Assembly: GCA_012032555.1 (NCBI GenBank)
Contig: JAAUSR010000053.1
Coordinates: 1-37,064 of the forward strand
Direction: 5' to 3'
Origin: Thioploca sp.
GTDB lineage: Bacteria > Pseudomonadota > Gammaproteobacteria > Beggiatoales > Beggiatoaceae
Length of the DNA stretch: 37,064 nucleotides
Under the pieces are notes generated by a model. The model was given only the letters and a program-made list of their open reading frames with translations, was not told where the DNA came from and searched no databases. Of the stretch, positions 16,191-25,387 are shown piece after piece (the stretch's first letter is position 1; each line of letters starts with the position of its first letter). The position numbers and the translations under genes were made by a program.

Positions 16191-16275
16191 AAAAAAGGTG
16201 TCAATCCACTCGGCGTAAACAGCCGGTGGAAAGACACCTTTGTCTAGCCACTTAAACCACCATTAGTTCAAGTGG
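16191..16275 (-). promoter_or_regulatory. Leader with upstream hairpin and terminator before nasS
   Basis: On the minus strand the nasT-nasS gap first forms a 6-bp hairpin CCACTT/AAGTGG (16248-16275), then a long hairpin at 16194-16241: a 9-bp outer stem AAAGGTGTC/GACACCTTT, a 5-bp stem TCCAC/GTGGA and a CGGC/GCCG tip, followed by an uninterrupted T6 run. That is a strong intrinsic terminator placed about 65 nt upstream of the nasS start, with a smaller hairpin before it. The arrangement matches leaders controlled by ANTAR antiterminators such as NasT/NasR, in which protein binding prevents terminator formation. I could not confirm the hexaloop A1/G4 signature. Confidence 0.65.
16194..16241 (-). 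terminator. Intrinsic terminator/attenuator between nasT and nasS
   Basis: The hairpin has a perfect 9-bp base (AAAGGTGTC/GACACCTTT), a symmetric A-A internal loop, a 5-bp and a 4-bp continuation, a 7-nt loop, and a T6 tract on the minus strand (16191-16196). Without antitermination it should confine transcription to nasT. Confidence 0.8.
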
Positions 16276-16290
16276 ACCTTACTAATAACC

Positions 16291-16893
16291 TTATTCTAAC
16301 AATTGAGTAACAGTAATCACACTTTCGGCGATTTCTACTAACCGTAAATTCCGATCCATTGCCATCTTACGCAAAGCGTGATAGGCACTGGCTTCATCCA
16401 TATCTTTTTGTTTCATTAAAATGCCTTTGGCACGTTCAATCACTTTACGCTCAGCCAGCTGGTTACGGGTTTTATCTAGTTCCGCTCGCATGGCTTGATA
16501 TTCACGAAAGCGAGCGATCGCCACTTTCATGATAGGCTTCAAACGTTGATGACTTAAGCCATCAACGACATAAGCACTGACACCGGCCTTAATGGCGGCT
16601 TGAATGATAGTACTATCATCATCTTCCGCAAACATCACAATCGGTTTAGGGCTTTCGCGATTTAAAGTGCTCAGATACTCTAGGGTATCTCGATCGGGTG
16701 ATTCTAAATCGATGAGGATCACGTCGACTGGTGTTTCTTGTACTCGCTTAAGGATATCCGCATCATCATGCAATACCGCGACGACTTCATAATGAGCATC
16801 ACGTAATGCTTGTTGCAAGAGTGCAGCCCGTCCACGATTGTCATCAATCAGCATGACCCTGAGTTTCATATTTAATTTTGGTGAGTGCATCAT
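16291..16893 (-). CDS. nasT: ANTAR-domain response regulator NasT
   Basis: The N-terminal half is a receiver-like domain (LRVMLIDDNRGRAALL, then VDVILIDLESPDRDTLEYL with the aspartate region, ending in AYVVDG). The C-terminal half is an ANTAR RNA-binding domain: ERKVIERAKGILMKQKDMDE, then AYHALRKMAMDRN and VEIAESVI. NasT prevents transcription termination in the leader of nitrate assimilation genes when nitrate frees it from NasS. A sigma-54 promoter match at 16913-16927 predicts a transcript start near 16901, only 8 nt before the ATG at 16893. The third ATG (16869, giving MKLRVMLID) would leave a normal leader, but it has no clear ribosome binding site, so the start is uncertain. Confidence 0.9.
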   Translation of the reverse strand: MMHSPKLNMKLRVMLIDDNRGRAALLQQALRDAHYEVVAVLHDDADILKRVQETPVDVILIDLESPDRDTLEYLSTLNRESPKPIVMFAEDDDSTIIQAAIKAGVSAYVVDGLSHQRLKPIMKVAIARFREYQAMRAELDKTRNQLAERKVIERAKGILMKQKDMDEASAYHALRKMAMDRNLRLVEIAESVITVTQLLE

Positions 16894-16912
16894 TACACTC
16901 GTTAGCTATACG

Positions 16913-16927
16913 GCAATTGATGTGCCA
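16913..16927 (-). promoter_or_regulatory. Sigma-54 promoter upstream of nasT
   Basis: On the minus strand the sequence reads TGGCAC-ATCAA-TTGC, an exact match to the -24/-12 core TGGCAC-N5-TTGC, with GG and GC at the required spacing. Its position directly in front of nasT fits nitrogen-limitation control through an NtrC-type activator. No convincing NtrC site was found upstream. Confidence 0.75.
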
Positions 16928-17355
16928 TGATTCATCTAAAAAAATTATCTTTAAAAATAACCAATTAAAAATATAACTTCCAATTGAAAGGCAGTTAACC
17001 AACATAACAACACAGTAATGAAACGCTGCAACTACAGTCGTTTAGCAATGTAAATCGCTAATTAGGAAAAAATTGTTGCAGATGTGACAAATTATCAGCT
17101 TGGTATGATTTCTTACAAACAAACCGGACCTCGTCAAAGTCAAAGCAATTAACTTACAGATTATGAAAATCACTTTTTCCGTAGAAGTCAATAATAACCG
17201 CCATAAGATCCTAGCGATCTCATGTTTTTCCTCAACGGTTATTTCAATTGAGTCAAGCCCATTGGACGATTGCAAACCGTTCTCATTACTTTTGAGTTGT
17301 CACTGTTAACGAGGATGAGTCCTAAATTAGAACTGGTTAATAAAATGCAGTATTG
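16928..17355. other. AT-rich regulatory gap upstream of nasT
   Basis: Apart from the sigma-54 promoter just left of it, nothing firm is seen in this gap of over 400 bp. A 77-codon leftward frame (17042-17275) lacks a ribosome binding site and any recognisable motif, so I do not call it a gene. Activator sites for the sigma-54 promoter should lie here. Confidence 0.5.
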
Positions 17356-17979
17356 TTAAGTATTTGTTAATATCCCTATAATAATTGCAAATAGACTTTC
17401 AATATCTTCTGGGACACGATACGTGTGTAAATCTCGCAAAATATTCTTTTCCATTCTCTTTAAAATGCCAAAACGCCAAAGTTCTCCAATACTCACCGCA
17501 CCATACAAAAATTTTGACGATTCATTGTCTCGCTGATATTTATCTAGTGCAATTAATTCCGCAATAAGTTGATTAAACCCTTTATCCATATCACCTTTTT
17601 TAGCTTCAATGATAATTATCTCTTGTTCTGAGCAGATAAGGTAATCGAGTAAGCCGCCTAATTTCTCATCAATTTCTATAGGATATTCCACATTGATTTT
17701 AGCTTTGATATGACGAATGACTTCCCATAATATCGGTGCAATCATGAAGTCTCTTTTTGCCATTTCTGAATTAAGCGTGATTTTAGGGATATTTTGATAA
17801 AAAATCGTTTGTAATTTTTTTATTTCGTTGATTTCAAGTGATTTTGCTAGAGGAAAATCAATCGTTTGTGTCTCAAACTGATAACCAAATTCACTAGCGA
17901 TTTCCTCGGGTGGGTTATTTAAATCAAAATAATCACTAAATGTATACTTCTTACCGGCCTTAAAGTTGAGTTTACCCAT
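17356..17979 (-). CDS. PD-(D/E)XK nuclease-like protein, catalytic residues intact
   Basis: This 207-residue protein is the paralogue of the one at 241-858. It keeps the whole core of a PD-(D/E)XK phosphodiesterase: Asp112 (in GGLLDYLI), Glu125 and Lys127 (in IIIIEAKKGD), and Gln137 (in GFNQLIAEL). The frame opens at a TTG at 18003, but the ATG at 17979 has AGGAAA upstream and matches the paralogue's N-terminus, so it is preferred. The gene stands alone, with no methylase, helicase or toxin gene next to it. Proteins of this kind are common, poorly characterised and often annotated as hypothetical; nuclease activity is an inference from the motif. Confidence 0.65.
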   Translation of the reverse strand: MGKLNFKAGKKYTFSDYFDLNNPPEEIASEFGYQFETQTIDFPLAKSLEINEIKKLQTIFYQNIPKITLNSEMAKRDFMIAPILWEVIRHIKAKINVEYPIEIDEKLGGLLDYLICSEQEIIIIEAKKGDMDKGFNQLIAELIALDKYQRDNESSKFLYGAVSIGELWRFGILKRMEKNILRDLHTYRVPEDIESLFAIIIGILTNT

Positions 17980-18043
17980 AGATATAATTAGTTTCCTGTT
18001 CAACGGGTTGATTGATTTAATCCAATACAGCCGCTGCTGGTGA

Positions 18044-18074
18044 AGTTGAAGTGCGCTTTAAGCACACTTCAACT
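18044..18074. terminator. Hairpin downstream of the DUF5666 gene
   Basis: A perfect 10-bp stem AGTTGAAGTG/CACTTCAACT with an 11-nt loop lies 7 bp after the DUF5666 stop codon. No T-run follows on either strand, so it may be a Rho-assisted or mRNA-stabilising hairpin rather than a classic intrinsic terminator. Confidence 0.5.
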
Positions 18075-18080
18075 GATAGA

Positions 18081-19598
18081 TTACTCTGATAAAATAACCA
18101 GTTGTTGCGCAATCATAACCTGACCAAACCACTGTCCTTCCACAGCAATCAACGGTTTAACCGTTTGTATTCGCGTAAAAAATTCACTTGCTGTCAAAGA
18201 GATATCACGGGAGTTGAGTAATGCGCCGGTGGTAGTTCTATTATCCCTATAATTAGCACGACTGTCTGCCATGATCGTGATCCCAAAAAAGTTTAAAGTG
18301 CGGGTACCTACTTCAACGATATCAGGATGACCGATTAACTCGACATTATTTTCGCCAAACTGCCTCACTTCACGTTGTAATTGCTGGATGATCGGCAAAT
18401 GCGTATTCAAATCGATAAATCCCTGTACCTGTACCACATCACCAATCCGTAAAGCTTGCCAATTAAACGGAGTCAATTCATCCGAATTATCTATAAACAC
18501 GGTATCATTATTTAACTGTAATGCTATTCCTAGTAAGTTGATTTGTTTACTATCAGTAGCTATCGTTTCTATTGGTGCTTTTATGCTTACATAGTCAGTT
18601 AAATTGACAAATTGGATTTCTTCAGCAACCAATACACCATTTCCATCACGGGAACCTTTTACTTTTAAGCGGCTTCCCAAGATGAGATCAGTTGCCATAC
18701 CCAATTGAAATTGCGTCTCTGGATTCACTGTCACCGGTAAATGATCAACATCAAAATCCGTAGAAGTATTAAAGCGCGTAATAACCCCATCTAGTCGAAT
18801 GGTAACAAAATTATCCCATTCAGTGGGTTCAACGAGTTGACATTGTTCAGCAATAAAGCGATTGTTAAATAATTTTCCTTTGACATCAAACAGGTGTACT
18901 TCATCCTTTGTTTCTGCAAAGGGAGTTTGGCTACAATCAACCGTTAAGTCACCAATCGTAGCGGTTTGCTCGAAATAATCAAGAAATGCTCTGCCTCTCA
19001 CTTGAAACCGGTCGCTGGGTAACATTAAAGCAATTCGAGTTGCTAAAATATGCCCCATTTCATTGGTCAAACCACTGACCGCTAAAATGTTGTTACTCTT
19101 GAGTTCATTGATATCCACAAAACCACTAAAAATAGTAAACGGGTTGATTATCACCGTTTGACCTAAGACAGTTAAGCGACTATTGATTTCATCAATGGAT
19201 TGTAGTGGACCAACTACATTTTCATCCGCTGCAATCAAGCGAGCAACGCCAGTTTTATTTTCTTCATCCGTTATGGTTCCTTGAACTTGTACTATCATAC
19301 CCAGTTTAAGATCAACTGCTGTGGCTGATTGTCCATTCATGATAATCTCAGCTTGACTGAGATCATATTCAATACCATTAACTACTATACCATCGACAAA
19401 TATATGGCCAAAACTAGTAATTGTTCCAATATTGATACTTTCGCCGGCTTTAGATGTAAGCGTTGTACCAGTACTTTCCTCTGGAAGCGGACTACCAGTT
19501 CCACCAATACCACCACCAGCCAAAAATAAATCCGTATCATTACAGGCGGTTAAAAAAAATAGTATCCAAAAAACTGTAAATAAATTATTCATCTTCAT
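18081..19598 (-). CDS. DUF5666 repeat lipoprotein
   Basis: The 505-residue product starts with a lipoprotein signal peptide whose lipobox LTAC places the lipidated Cys near residue 19, followed by the flexible stretch GGGIGGTGSP. The rest consists of repeated beta-rich OB-like units of the DUF5666 type, each with a pattern like GxxVxVxGxx (GMIVQVQGTI near 105, RFQVRGRAF, SRLKVKGSRDGNG, DVVQVQGFID). The function is unknown; an exported, membrane-anchored binding protein is likely. Its ATG overlaps the stop of the upstream DUF6502 gene by four bases, a pairing that recurs in proteobacteria. Confidence 0.8.
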   Translation of the reverse strand: MKMNNLFTVFWILFFLTACNDTDLFLAGGGIGGTGSPLPEESTGTTLTSKAGESINIGTITSFGHIFVDGIVVNGIEYDLSQAEIIMNGQSATAVDLKLGMIVQVQGTITDEENKTGVARLIAADENVVGPLQSIDEINSRLTVLGQTVIINPFTIFSGFVDINELKSNNILAVSGLTNEMGHILATRIALMLPSDRFQVRGRAFLDYFEQTATIGDLTVDCSQTPFAETKDEVHLFDVKGKLFNNRFIAEQCQLVEPTEWDNFVTIRLDGVITRFNTSTDFDVDHLPVTVNPETQFQLGMATDLILGSRLKVKGSRDGNGVLVAEEIQFVNLTDYVSIKAPIETIATDSKQINLLGIALQLNNDTVFIDNSDELTPFNWQALRIGDVVQVQGFIDLNTHLPIIQQLQREVRQFGENNVELIGHPDIVEVGTRTLNFFGITIMADSRANYRDNRTTTGALLNSRDISLTASEFFTRIQTVKPLIAVEGQWFGQVMIAQQLVILSE

Positions 19599-20419
19599 TT
19601 TTTTGATTCCGAGACATCTTGTTCGAAAAAATAGATTCCTACACCAGCGTGTTTACGCCCCGTTCCTTTTACTTGTGGATTGATATCCCGATCTTGTTGA
19701 ACTAACCACTCATTCAGTTGCTCCAACAAAGCTTGCCCATGTTGTTCAGTTAATCTTCTCAATTCTGGAAGAGCTTCTATCGGTAAATTATCATAAGCTA
19801 CTTTGCGTTGAAAATAAGCATCTTGTGGTTCACAAATTAAATTATGATCGATGGTTGCGATTAAAAAAGCAACATCTGTTGCTAAAATGCCCAATTTATC
19901 CACTTCACTGGTACTGGGAATATAAGCACGTTGTAATAAGCGAATTCGACCATCTACTAATTGTTCCACGGCATTGACTCGCAGCAATTCATCCAAAATC
20001 GCCCGAGTGGGCATATCACCACTATGTTGGTTAACTAATAAACTAAAGGTAGCGCCTTCACCTTCCATCGGTAAAATAGCGGGCTGTCCCCAACCATCTT
20101 GAAAAGTACGGTCTTGTGTCCATCCTCTAATTACTCTCGCCGCACGGTTATAACGCTTGACGGTTCCTTCGTCATTTAAAGTGAGTTTTTCCTTAATTTG
20201 TTTGACCTCTTTTCGAGACAAGCCGGTGAGAATAGCGACCCTTGAGTCGGTTTGTTTTTTACTCGGAATGCTAAATTCCCTAATAGCTACATCCACGTAA
20301 ACCCATTTTGCTAACTCCATAAACGTGCCACAGGGAATGCCATTACGTAACAAAATACGGACTATGGGATATAACAGTTTCTGACCAACGTAAGTTAATA
20401 TCCGTCTTACTTCGTCCAT
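19595..20419 (-). CDS. DUF6502 family protein
   Basis: The 274-residue protein matches the DUF6502 pattern: an N-terminal helical part with IVRILLRNGIPCGTFMELAKWVYVDVA, a winged-helix-like section SRVAILTGLSRKEVKQI, then AARVIRGWTQDRTFQDGWG and the middle motif HSGDMPTRAILDELLRVNAVE. The helix-turn-helix-like segment suggests nucleic acid or regulatory binding, but no function is established. It is the first gene of a two-gene unit with the DUF5666 lipoprotein (ATGA overlap). Confidence 0.8.
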   Translation of the reverse strand: MDEVRRILTYVGQKLLYPIVRILLRNGIPCGTFMELAKWVYVDVAIREFSIPSKKQTDSRVAILTGLSRKEVKQIKEKLTLNDEGTVKRYNRAARVIRGWTQDRTFQDGWGQPAILPMEGEGATFSLLVNQHSGDMPTRAILDELLRVNAVEQLVDGRIRLLQRAYIPSTSEVDKLGILATDVAFLIATIDHNLICEPQDAYFQRKVAYDNLPIEALPELRRLTEQHGQALLEQLNEWLVQQDRDINPQVKGTGRKHAGVGIYFFEQDVSESKK

Positions 20420-20807
20420 TATTAAACCTCGAGTTTGGGTTATAACTATTTCAATTTATTTCACTGGGGCCACTAGGGTTAATTTCATCATAGATATGAA
20501 ACGCAATTAAATTTAATTTTGGGAAAATTATTACAATAATTTATTACGATTATTTAAATTTATTTCGGAGTTATTTTAAAAATAATCAATAATTATAAAT
20601 TTTATGTTTATATATTACTAATTTAAATTTAATAAATTTTATTTATTAATAAATAAGTTAATTTCATAAATGAAATATTTGTTTGGGAATTAAATCCCAA
20701 ATTTTTATCTATACTGTTATACAAGTTCGATAGCCAAATCGAATAATTTAATTCGGTTAGCTGGTAGAACTAGTTCATCAACACACTTTTTATTAGAGGT
20801 GATAAAA
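20420..20807. promoter_or_regulatory. Very AT-rich divergent promoter region with leader hairpins
   Basis: This gap separates the leftward DUF6502 gene and the rightward beta-propeller gene. Most of it is low-complexity AT sequence. On the plus strand, a perfect 7-bp stem TTTGGGA/TCCCAAA with a 6-nt loop (20682-20701) is followed by TTTTT, like an intrinsic terminator about 100 nt before the ATG. Next come two overlapping hairpins: TTCGAT/ATCGAA (about 20727-20743), and a longer imperfect one from AGCC at 20732 to GCT at 20762. No named riboswitch was recognised. Confidence 0.45.
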
Positions 20808-23800
20808 ATGTTAAATTTTTATCTGTTTAAATTAAGTAAATTGATTTACTTAAATTCAATTGTTCAGTGGTTCTCCACCCTGATATTGGCAATACTTATC
20901 ACATTAAATTCACCAACATGGGCTGCTTTACAAGCTGAATTACAAGAAGGAGCCATTAAAGTAACTAATGATCAATCCCTAGAAAATGTGGAAGCCTATC
21001 TGGTTTGGGCTGATATAGACGCTGCCGAAGATAAGCGGTTTCTATCATGGCAATTTGATCAACAGAAATGGCCAAGTGGACTTTTACCGGTTTTCTCTCA
21101 ACCAATAGATCTACCGGCTTTTCAAGCTTATAACATCCAATTTAACCAACCCAATTGTCCAACTGACCATGGTTGTTTCTTAGCGTTAGTCATAACTAAA
21201 CCTAACCAAAATCCACTTGACACTCAGTCTTGGTTAGATAGTGTGGTGTTTCCCTTAAGTACCTCAGCCAGCTGTGAACGCCTTCCTGGACAAAAGTCTT
21301 TCTTATCTTGTGGTGAGAATGGTAGTGATAGGACTGATAATCTTGATGAAACTATAAATCTTAGCTCTGCCGACAAGTCCAACGCTGCACCTACCGCTGC
21401 AGAATCATTGACTGTAGACGGTGCCCAATCAGCCGAGACGGAAAAACCAGATATCTTCAAATTAGTGGGCAATAAAATATTATACGCGAATAGTGCCGCA
21501 CAAAGATTTCAAGTAATTGATCTTTCTGATTTAAGCAATCCAAAATTGATGGGAAAATTTGCTTTAGCGGGAACGCCACTTGAACTCTATGTGCGAGATA
21601 ACTTTTATATCTTGTTGCAAAATGACTATTCCCAGCCGCAAGGAGAAAATACTCGCTTAACCGTACTACGTCAGGAACCAGATGGTAATTTAACCCTAGT
21701 ACAAGATACTACTTTAGTAGGTTATTTTAGTGAATCACGGCGGCGTAATGAGGTAATTGAGGTAGTGACACAACAAACGACTTATGTCGATTGTCCGGAA
21801 ATAGCACCTTGTGATACTAAAGACGATGTCGCTTGTACTACCACCACGCCAGCTTGTGTTTCTTATCAGAATACTGTCAATATTACTGCACTTCGTTGGA
21901 ATGAAAATGGTCAATTGAGCGAACTTGATAAAGATTCGTTAGCCGGTTATTCACCGATCATCGCTATTTTTCCTGACCATTTAGTGATAGCTAACCATAA
22001 TCCAGAGGAACAGAATTGGCAAACGACTCAGATTCAAACCTTTGACTTATCACAATCAAATGACCCCTTAGTTAAAACATGTCTTTTTAAGGTTCCAGGA
22101 CAAGTTCCAACCGAATTTCATTTAAATGTATCTGATAAATACTTACAAGTTGTTTATGGTCCAGAAAATCGAGAAACCGGGAGTACGCTAGCTATTTACG
22201 ATTTATCTACTTGCTCAACCGATCCCGTTGGACAAGTCGGTAACATCGCCCCAGGTGAAAATTTATTTGGAACTCGTTTTGCAGAAGACCGTGCTTTTGT
22301 TATTACCGCTGTGCAAAAAGATCCGCTATGGGTTATTGATATCAGTAATCCTCAAGAACCCAAAATAATGGGCGAATTAGAAGTACCCGGTTGGTCAGAA
22401 AAACTGTTTTTCCATAAAGATCGATTATTTGCAGTAGGTATCGATCAACCTTTACCCGAGCAAACTGATAAATGGTGGTCACGAGTAGCATTAAGCTTAT
22501 TTAATGTCTCGAATCCCACTCAACCCACTTTAATTAAGCGTGTTGTTCCCCTCGAAGATCAGGTAAGTTATGATTATTCACCGGCTTTATATGAGGAAAG
22601 AGCTTTACTGTTAGATTGGGACGAAGAACAAGTGGCTGCTTTACCTATCGATTCTTGGGAAAACGGCGCAAAGAATATTTTACAAATCATCTCATTGGAG
22701 AACGATAATCTGACTGATGTGGGTTATGTCGATAGTCCAGTTTCCTTACAACGCGCTGCGGTTATTGATGATAATAAATTAGCGGCATTAGGAGATCAAA
22801 TCTTACTGACTCTTAGTTGGGGATTACCGCCAATCAAACCGGAAGTATTAGGTAAATTAGAATTAGCGACTAGTTTAAATTGGCTTAAATATCAAGACGG
22901 TAAATTATGGGCCGGGGTGTCAGGAAACAATGGTTACTACCGCATTTGCCGCTATAATCCAACTGATTTGGAAAATCCAGCAAAATGTTTAGACTTATCT
23001 AAGAGTTATAATAATTTAGCTATGGATGAACAATCCATTGTTGCCTATGACTATAGTCCGTTAGCTATACAAGCACTTGACACAACGAATGAACAACTCG
23101 GTGCGGCACAAGTGTTAGAAACATTAGAAACAACAGAGACTAAGCCGATCGATACCGATTCTTCTTTACTCCCGGTAGATGGGATAGTTGTCATGCCATA
23201 TTGGTACCAACGTTATGCTTTAGTTCATGATCAGCAATTTTGTGTTGCAGAACAACGACCGGTCAAAATTGATCCACAACAACAGGAAAATTTGCCAATG
23301 CAATGGTTATTGCGCTGTTGGGATTTATCCAATGCCCAGGAAGTAACTGCTCGTTCTATTCCAGGTTGGTTAATCCAACAGGATTCCTTCACAACTAATG
23401 GCGAACTCATTACTCGAGAAGATATGGCCAATGGACAAATACGCTTAAATAGATCCGCATTGGAAGTTGATCAGGCTAAGTTACTCTTTAGTCAAGAATT
23501 GCCTTGCTATAGTTCTTCCAATCCAATTGGAACCGGTGAATATATTTATATGAATTGTGCGGAAGAACAACAGTATTGGCCAGGCCCAGTATTTATAGAC
23601 CAACCGGCTGTGATGGTGAAAGAAGAGAGTGGTGAAGTAACAACAGTAGAGCCTGACGTTGCGGTAGCGGCGGAAGACAACACTGAAAATACCAAAGAGG
23701 AAGTGCAACCTGAGCCCGATCCCACTACGATAATATTAAAGTTAAATCCTGGCCAGAACTTTGCGGAAGAATGCCGCTGGACTTTGACTGATAACCGTGA

Positions 23801-24074
23801 ATTACTGGCAGCAACCACAGATACTATCCTAGTTGGACCTTCTTGGGGATGGTGGCGTTACCCAACATTAATGGAACCGATGGTACTTGACGCCAAAATG
23901 ATGATGCCTATTGCTCCTCAAGAACAACAATATGAAGTGTATCAAGTTATTTGTGGACAAGAACCACGATTACTCAAACAACTTGAGACTTATCCCGGTA
24001 CAGATGCTTTCGCGTTAACTCCTGACAGCGCTTGGACAGCAGAAGGTTTCGCCGGCATTAAAAAACTGTGGTAA
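20808..24074 (+). CDS. Large secreted beta-propeller protein (PF09826-like)
   Basis: The 1,088-residue product begins with a long signal sequence (hydrophobic FSTLILAILITLNS, then PTWAALQ as a likely cleavage region). Near residue 210, EKPDIFKLVGNKILYANS, with RFQVIDLSDLSNP, opens a bacterial beta-propeller of the PF09826 type; later LWVIDISNPQEP and SLFNVSNPTQPTLI are further blades. A Pro/Glu/Thr-rich linker near residue 945-970 separates a C-terminal part with paired cysteines. It is probably periplasmic or outer-membrane-associated; the ligand is unknown. GAGGTGAT lies just before the ATG at 20808, so the GTG at 20799 within that site is not the start. Confidence 0.7.
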   Translation: MLNFYLFKLSKLIYLNSIVQWFSTLILAILITLNSPTWAALQAELQEGAIKVTNDQSLENVEAYLVWADIDAAEDKRFLSWQFDQQKWPSGLLPVFSQPIDLPAFQAYNIQFNQPNCPTDHGCFLALVITKPNQNPLDTQSWLDSVVFPLSTSASCERLPGQKSFLSCGENGSDRTDNLDETINLSSADKSNAAPTAAESLTVDGAQSAETEKPDIFKLVGNKILYANSAAQRFQVIDLSDLSNPKLMGKFALAGTPLELYVRDNFYILLQNDYSQPQGENTRLTVLRQEPDGNLTLVQDTTLVGYFSESRRRNEVIEVVTQQTTYVDCPEIAPCDTKDDVACTTTTPACVSYQNTVNITALRWNENGQLSELDKDSLAGYSPIIAIFPDHLVIANHNPEEQNWQTTQIQTFDLSQSNDPLVKTCLFKVPGQVPTEFHLNVSDKYLQVVYGPENRETGSTLAIYDLSTCSTDPVGQVGNIAPGENLFGTRFAEDRAFVITAVQKDPLWVIDISNPQEPKIMGELEVPGWSEKLFFHKDRLFAVGIDQPLPEQTDKWWSRVALSLFNVSNPTQPTLIKRVVPLEDQVSYDYSPALYEERALLLDWDEEQVAALPIDSWENGAKNILQIISLENDNLTDVGYVDSPVSLQRAAVIDDNKLAALGDQILLTLSWGLPPIKPEVLGKLELATSLNWLKYQDGKLWAGVSGNNGYYRICRYNPTDLENPAKCLDLSKSYNNLAMDEQSIVAYDYSPLAIQALDTTNEQLGAAQVLETLETTETKPIDTDSSLLPVDGIVVMPYWYQRYALVHDQQFCVAEQRPVKIDPQQQENLPMQWLLRCWDLSNAQEVTARSIPGWLIQQDSFTTNGELITREDMANGQIRLNRSALEVDQAKLLFSQELPCYSSSNPIGTGEYIYMNCAEEQQYWPGPVFIDQPAVMVKEESGEVTTVEPDVAVAAEDNTENTKEEVQPEPDPTTIILKLNPGQNFAEECRWTLTDNRELLAATTDTILVGPSWGWWRYPTLMEPMVLDAKMMMPIAPQEQQYEVYQVICGQEPRLLKQLETYPGTDAFALTPDSAWTAEGFAGIKKLW

Positions 24075-24088
24075 GAAAAAACTATCTC

Positions 24089-24188
24089 GGGTGCGTTAAG
24101 TGATTATAACGTACCCTTGATGTATTATCCGTACTAAACAACCACCGGCTAAAAGCCGGTGGCTGGATACCGGGTCAAATAGCCCGGT
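24089..24188. repeat. Three hairpins downstream of the beta-propeller gene
   Basis: At 24089-24116, GGGTGCGTTA pairs with TAACGTACCC (one G-T pair) 15 bp after the stop codon and may terminate the transcript. Perfect palindromes follow: CCACCGGC/GCCGGTGG (24142-24162) and ACCGGG/CCCGGT (24169-24188). These resemble the other GC-rich dispersed palindromes of the window. Confidence 0.55.
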
Positions 24189-24422
24189 TAGATTGATTTA
24201 ATCTTTCGTCTTAAAGTTATCAATTTTGTTCGGTTCAAAATGATGTTCTAAATAGATAGTTATCTCATCAATCAGTAAGTTGACCCATGGTGACAGCCAA
24301 ATATCCTCTAGCCTAGATAGGTTTATCCACACCAAGTGATATTCAACATTGTAGACGGTATAATTCCAGACTTAATTTGAACTATTTGGTTGCTGGGTTC
24401 ATCAATTACAAAAATATTTTAT
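24189..24422. other. Gap with no recognised feature
   Basis: No gene, strong hairpin or repeat is recognised between the palindromes and the DUF389 start. It presumably contains the DUF389 promoter. Confidence 0.4.
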
Positions 24423-25387
24423 ATGAAAATTATTGAGATAGTTACAACATTTTCTTACCAAACTTTAGTCAAAGAAATTCTTGAACAAGAAAATATTAAG
24501 GAATGCTGGCTAACGACTAGTGATAGTAAAGGTCAACTCATTATGCAGTTATTGGTTACACCGGAGCGTTACCAATCAGTACTCGATGCCCTACAACGCT
24601 TATTAATGTTTGATGGTAAAGCACGCATTATCGTGTTACCCGTTGAAATCGTGTTACCCATAGCTGCTCAAGGCGAATCACCAATAAAGTTCATGACGAT
24701 TTCACGAGAAACGCTTTACCAACAAGTCGAAAGTAATGCTAGAGTAGATAGTCATTTTATGTTATTGGTTTTTTTATCGACTATAGTCGCTGCTATTGGC
24801 TTGCTTAAAGATAATGTCGCTGTAGTTATTGGTGCTATGGTGATTGCACCTTTACTTGGACCAAATTTAGCGTTAGCACTGGCTGCTGCATTAGGCAGTA
24901 AACCATTATTATGGCAAGCGGTTAAAAGTAATTTGGTGGGATTAGGCGGCTCACTTTTGTTAACTATATTATTAGCATTACTTCATCCAGTTGATCTTAA
25001 CAGTCACGAATTGATTAGCCGTACTGAAGTGGGTATAGATAGCATTATTTTAGCCTTAGCGGCTGGAATAGTTGCCGTTCTTTCCTTAACGAGTGGACTT
25101 TCTATGACATAGTTGGTGTTATGGTCGCGGTGGCTTTATTGCCACCTACTGCGACGTTGGGATTGATGATAGGGAGTGGTGAATGGCAATTGGCTATCGG
25201 AGCGGGTTTATTATTAGCGGTTAATATTGTCTGCGTCAATCTAGCGGCTAAAATCGTTTTTTTTCTTAAAGGAGTCAAACCACGTACTTGGTTAGACCGA
25301 GAAAAAGCTGAACAATCAACGACAGTGTTTATTATTATTTGGTTGATTTCTTTGGCTATTTTAGTAGCGATTATTTATTTTCGTTAA
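24423..25387 (+). pseudogene. DUF389 membrane protein, split by one frameshift
   Basis: Two abutting frames together make one DUF389 (TIGR00341-like) membrane protein. The first part has an N-terminal soluble domain (KIIEIVTTFSYQTLVKEIL), then the helices LLVFLSTIVAAIGLLKDN, VVIGAMVIAPLLGP and ALALAAALGSK; it ends SGLSMT at a TAG at 25110-25112. The second part continues VGVMVAVALLPPTATLG and two more helices. Adding one T to ACATAG restores SGLSMTLVGVMVAVALLPP, the family-typical sequence. The ATG at 24423 is preferred to the upstream TTG at 24390. It is either a true pseudogene or a sequencing error; the intact family member would be an inner-membrane protein of unknown transport role. Confidence 0.8.

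Noticed and set aside
17042-17275. 77-codon leftward frame upstream of nasT
   Set aside because: No ribosome binding site, no recognisable motif, odd Cys/His/Ile-rich composition at its end; it lies in what should be the control region of the sigma-54 promoter.
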